Notes under the pieces: model-generated
Told to the model about the DNA's origin: nothing
Seen by the model: the letters and a program-made list of their open reading frames with translations, nothing else
Databases searched by the model: none
Position numbers and translations under genes: made by a program
Assembly: GCA_965153455.1 (NCBI GenBank)
Contig: OZ234501.1
Span: forward strand, 10,912,001-10,976,000
Direction: 5' to 3'
From: Sphagnum compactum
Taxonomy: Eukaryota; Bryophyta; Sphagnopsida; Sphagnales
Length of the DNA: 64,000 bases
Part shown: positions 60,566 to 64,000 of the stretch, in pieces
Position numbering within the stretch: position 1 is the first letter of the stretch
How the letters are laid out: each line of letters begins with the position of its first letter

Positions 60566-63235
60566 AAACTTGACATTGTCCATGATTCAATATTTTATGA
60601 ATTGATTCAAATGCAATCCATATTGTAGGCATGTACTTTTAAACATGTGAAATGATGCCCATGATAGGGAATACCCTAGTCATTGGGTCACATGTTCCAA
60701 ATAGTAATAATGAACAAGTCCAAGGTCTGTAACATACGTATGCCCAACTTTGAAGGCATAGTAACATCCTATTTTGTGCCTTCATTTCAATTTCCAATTG
60801 CTTGATTTTTCACATGATCCAAGGGTGTGTAGTTTTCTAACCTCTCATCCTTTAGTCCAAATGCACTATGATATGCCAACATCATGAAACGATTATTCAT
60901 TTTGGGTGCTTCAAGCAAGTTGGTAGGAATTGACATGCGTCTTTACAATAAATTATTTTTCTTCATTAGGTCACTTGCATTTGCCATTTCAAAAATTTGG
61001 TTCTAATCCATGAAATGGTTGCATAACCACAAGGCATGTTGAACCTATGACCATTATTCTTTCTCTTCACCCATTGGAGTTCATGACAACTAAAAATCTT
61101 GTTAAGATGGCGTTATAATTCATAGTACAAGCCTTGAGCAAATTTTGGTCCTAACACATGTGCTACACCACCAATCTTAACATTTGCAACGTCAATTAAT
61201 TTATAGTTGGCCATGGTCATAGTCGCAAAATGTGCAGGCCATGAATGTGAGTTCAAAAGTGTCATTGGGGACAAAACATAGAGTGAACAAGTGAAAGTTG
61301 GATTGAATTTAAAGTGATTAACATTAGTTAATCACCACACAATTTGCTTGCCACTAGGGAAATAATGATTTTATGTTGTCATCAATATTTCAAAGATGCC
61401 ATAATGACAATTTGTGCTTCCATTGGGGTTTCAATCAATATTTTGTAATGAATGGATGGATGCAATTATCATTATGGGGTATGGCATGCAAATATATTTG
61501 GGGAACATATAATTGAGAAAGAGAAAGGAGTAGGAGGTTTGGGTGTGAAGTGAATAGATAGGTTTGAGAAAGACAAATTTGTTAACAAAGAATTTCTCAT
61601 GGGGATGCATAATGAAAACAAAGATGGAAAATAATCTTTATCTAGAAAGTCACATTGTTTGACATAAATCTTATTTCGAAATTGATGTTATTCAACTACA
61701 CATTAGGTTTTTTTTCCCAGGGGTTAGTGCCTTTCTAGGGAGGTGTTGGTCATCCTCCTTGGGGAATGAAAGGTGGTTTCAAGCTCCCCATTGACATTCG
61801 AGGAAAAATAACGTTAGGTTCCATGTGGAAGAAATTGAAGTGATGGTGCTTCAAGCGAGATTCTAAATAAACCTTACAAAAAAAAGATGATGATGTGCTC
61901 AGGGAAAAGATGTTGATATTATTAGGGGAAGAGGTGATGTTATTCTAAGGGTAGAACCAATGATGTGCTTAGGGAAGAGATTATGTTATGCTCAGAGAGG
62001 AGTTGATGGTGTGCCTCAAGGAGAAGTGATGTCATTATTGGGGAGAGATGATGCGGTTTTTAGGAAAGAGATGGTGATCCTTCCCTTGAAGTGGGGAGGG
62101 TGGGATTCCTCGAGGACTAATAGAAAAGGTTGATGAGGTTGGGGAAGACATGGTCAAAGAAACCAATCCAATGGGGAAAGAGTGGGGCTAGGGAGGAGGG
62201 ATGGAATGGGGAAGCAAAAACAAATTAGGGTTGGGGATAGGGAACAAGTTGTGAGGAACTTTAGGTAAGAATTGAATTATGGTGGTGTTAGCAATGATTT
62301 TATCAAGAGTTAAGTTCTACATCACTGCTAGGTTCTTGTCTACCATATTACATGCAATACCATGTACATGAGTAGTAAAGACAAATTATGAAGGTTCATT
62401 TTTGGATCAACAATCAGAGTAAGAATGGAAACATGCATAGATACACGACATCAGATAAACGATAACAAAAATGTGTGTCTTCATAGAACTTGAGTACAAG
62501 ATTATGTCTAGTTTTGGGTGCACACCAAAGAACACTCCTTGCCCTTTATATCTCCATTCTCATTTTTGCCTCTTCAATCCTTCAGATAACTAGAACCTAT
62601 GATGTATTAGTAGTAGTACCAACCGCTCGGTAGGTCACAAGTAATGATAACCAACTTCAGCAGGACCCCATCGAATATTCATCCTGTCGAATCTCAATAG
62701 GGTTTTTACCTCAATTCGGTTGGATGACTTCCTAAGTTTGGTAAATTGATTGCCTAACTTGGGTAAGACTATACTCAAGACTTTGTTTGATACTCTTTAT
62801 TTGGTAAGAACTAATTCTACATATTCCTAACAAGTGGGAAGATTGAGCAAAATTGTGTGTGTTTGGTTAACCGTGGGGTGTTTAACTAGGACCTAGAGCC
62901 TTTCGATGGGAGCCTTGAAAGCCCAAACCAAGTACTCAAAGAGTGTTACAAGTTGTGCCACATTTAATTTGTTGCTCCTATTTAGCAGTTGCCTAAAATT
63001 TGGAGGTCATATTACTACCACATTCTAAATTAAAGTAACATATAACAAACTTCAATAAAATGCGCATAAATGGTTGTGTGAAGCAACATGGAGTCCTAGT
63101 GGAGATATGGAGATTTGAATGCAAGGAAGAGGAGCAAAAGAAGATCATGACAAAATCTTGTGTGACCAATTGGCAACAACAAAATCTTGTGCAACCAACC
63201 AATTGGTAACAACAGATCTTCTGCAATAATCAGCA
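60566..63235. other. gene-poor stretch with degenerate repeats
   Basis: Between 61885 and 62080 the words GGGGAAGAG, GATGATGTG and GATGTTATT recur every 30-40 bases in a decayed short-unit array. Elsewhere no exon, RNA gene or transposon protein was recognised. Confidence 0.5.
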
Positions 63236-63829
63236 ACACAAAGGTGTGGAGATGGTACAATGAGTGCAGCAGCAATGCATGACAATAGGGGCGGTCAAGG
63301 AAACCGCATGGGTGCTCTTTGGCTGTGGGTCTCCCCTTGTAACAGAAACATCTCTTAAGTGCTGCTCACTGTTTCTGAGAAGAGAATTGCAGATCTCTGC
63401 ACAGCAAGTTCCATCAGTTTGCACGATGAGCTTATCAGGTGTAGAAGTAGCTTCTCACCTCTCTTGTGCTGTGACAGATTTGGAAAGAGGCAAAAAGGCA
63501 GAGTTTCTAGAGATTGATTTCTAGCAAGAATTTCTTGAGCTTATTGAGGCAGGAGCTTGGTTTCTGAAAGGTAGCTGTTGGGACATGGCCAGAAAATGTT
63601 TTCTAGATTGTATACAGGAGGACAAGGAGGTCAATTCAGCCACATCATTTTGCTGCATGCACAGAACAAACAGTGGTGACAAAAACAAGAAATGCAGCTT
63701 CTTGCACCAACAAGCTAGGTACATGAGATGATGATTCCCCATAAGAGATTTGCCCAACAAATTGGTCAAGCTCATTCCAGAAGTATATGATTAGTTCAAG
63801 ACCAAAACAAGTCACTTGATATTTTCCTT

Positions 63830-63955
63830 CTAGAAATGGAGGAAGCTTGGCAAAACATCATCATCCTTTGTAGTAAGTCTCACATGTCCAAATGGTGCAA
63901 ACTCTCTGCAAAGAACAACATCAACTCTAGCAGCAGGGATGTCCATGATTCTTGG
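63830..63955 (-). CDS. last coding exon of a gene running off the right edge
   Basis: After a good acceptor (TTGCCTGCAG, at 63965-63956) the minus strand reads 41 codons and a TAG: PRIMDIPAARVDVVLCREFA, then PFGHVRLTTKDDDVLPSF. The codon use and GC content are unlike the AT-rich desert next to it. DNA from about 63240 to 63829 has similar composition and is probably the 3' untranslated region. I do not recognise the family; the upstream exons lie beyond the window. Confidence 0.5.
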   Translation of the reverse strand, partial: PRIMDIPAARVDVVLCREFAPFGHVRLTTKDDDVLPSFLHF

Positions 63956-64000
63956 CTGCAGGCAATTTTGCAAGCTCTATGATTGTATCTACAGTGCTAC

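Overview
The window reads as nuclear DNA of a land plant. Coding regions are split into many short exons with GT-AG introns. Recognisable products are a plant SmD2, CTF18, a TANGLED1-like protein, DPM1 and a plant DUF707 protein. U2 and U6 snRNA genes, telomere-type AAACCCT motifs, many microsatellites and long AT-rich gene-free stretches are also present. A decayed PPR-DYW fragment and a decayed PIF/Harbinger transposon suggest a lineage rich in RNA-editing factors and DNA transposons, such as a lycophyte, fern, hornwort or some mosses. The exact group cannot be fixed from sequence alone.

Layout. 1-2.6 kb: a diverged direct duplication, then AT-rich DNA, then a dense cluster of GAACCG motifs. 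2.9-4.8 kb (+): SmD2, five coding exons. 6.2-15.3 kb (-): CTF18, 26 coding exons that join in frame to 1063 codons. 15.3-18 kb: repeats in the CTF18 leader and a strong 49-bp foldback. 19.0-21.3 kb (+): TANGLED1-like gene. 23.1-23.8 kb (-): a small two-exon gene with a mitochondrial-looking N terminus. 24-31.8 kb: AT-rich DNA holding a broken PIF/Harbinger element (transposase on +, Myb-like partner on -) and two blocks of interleaved inverted repeats. 31.9-32.1 kb (-): U2 snRNA. 32.5-37.0 kb (+): an unrecognised multi-exon gene with a membrane segment, followed by a DUF89 fragment. 38.6 kb (+): U6 snRNA. 40.7-41.0 kb: PPR-DYW pseudogene. 42.2-45.3 kb (-): DPM1. 46.8-47.3 kb: a 105-bp minisatellite. 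47.7-51.9 kb (+): DUF707 gene. 51.9-63.8 kb: AT-rich, gene-poor DNA with degenerate repeats. 63.8-64.0 kb (-): the last exon of a gene that runs off the right edge.

How the parts relate. SmD2, U2 and U6 all belong to the spliceosome. CTF18 serves replication and sister-chromatid cohesion, TANGLED1 serves division-plane memory, and DPM1 serves the dolichol-mannose pathway in the ER. These are independent eukaryotic housekeeping loci, not an operon. DPM1 and the DUF707 gene are head to head, and U2 is divergent from the unknown membrane gene. Exon boundaries were set by hand from splice signals, reading phase and remembered family sequences; no alignment was run.
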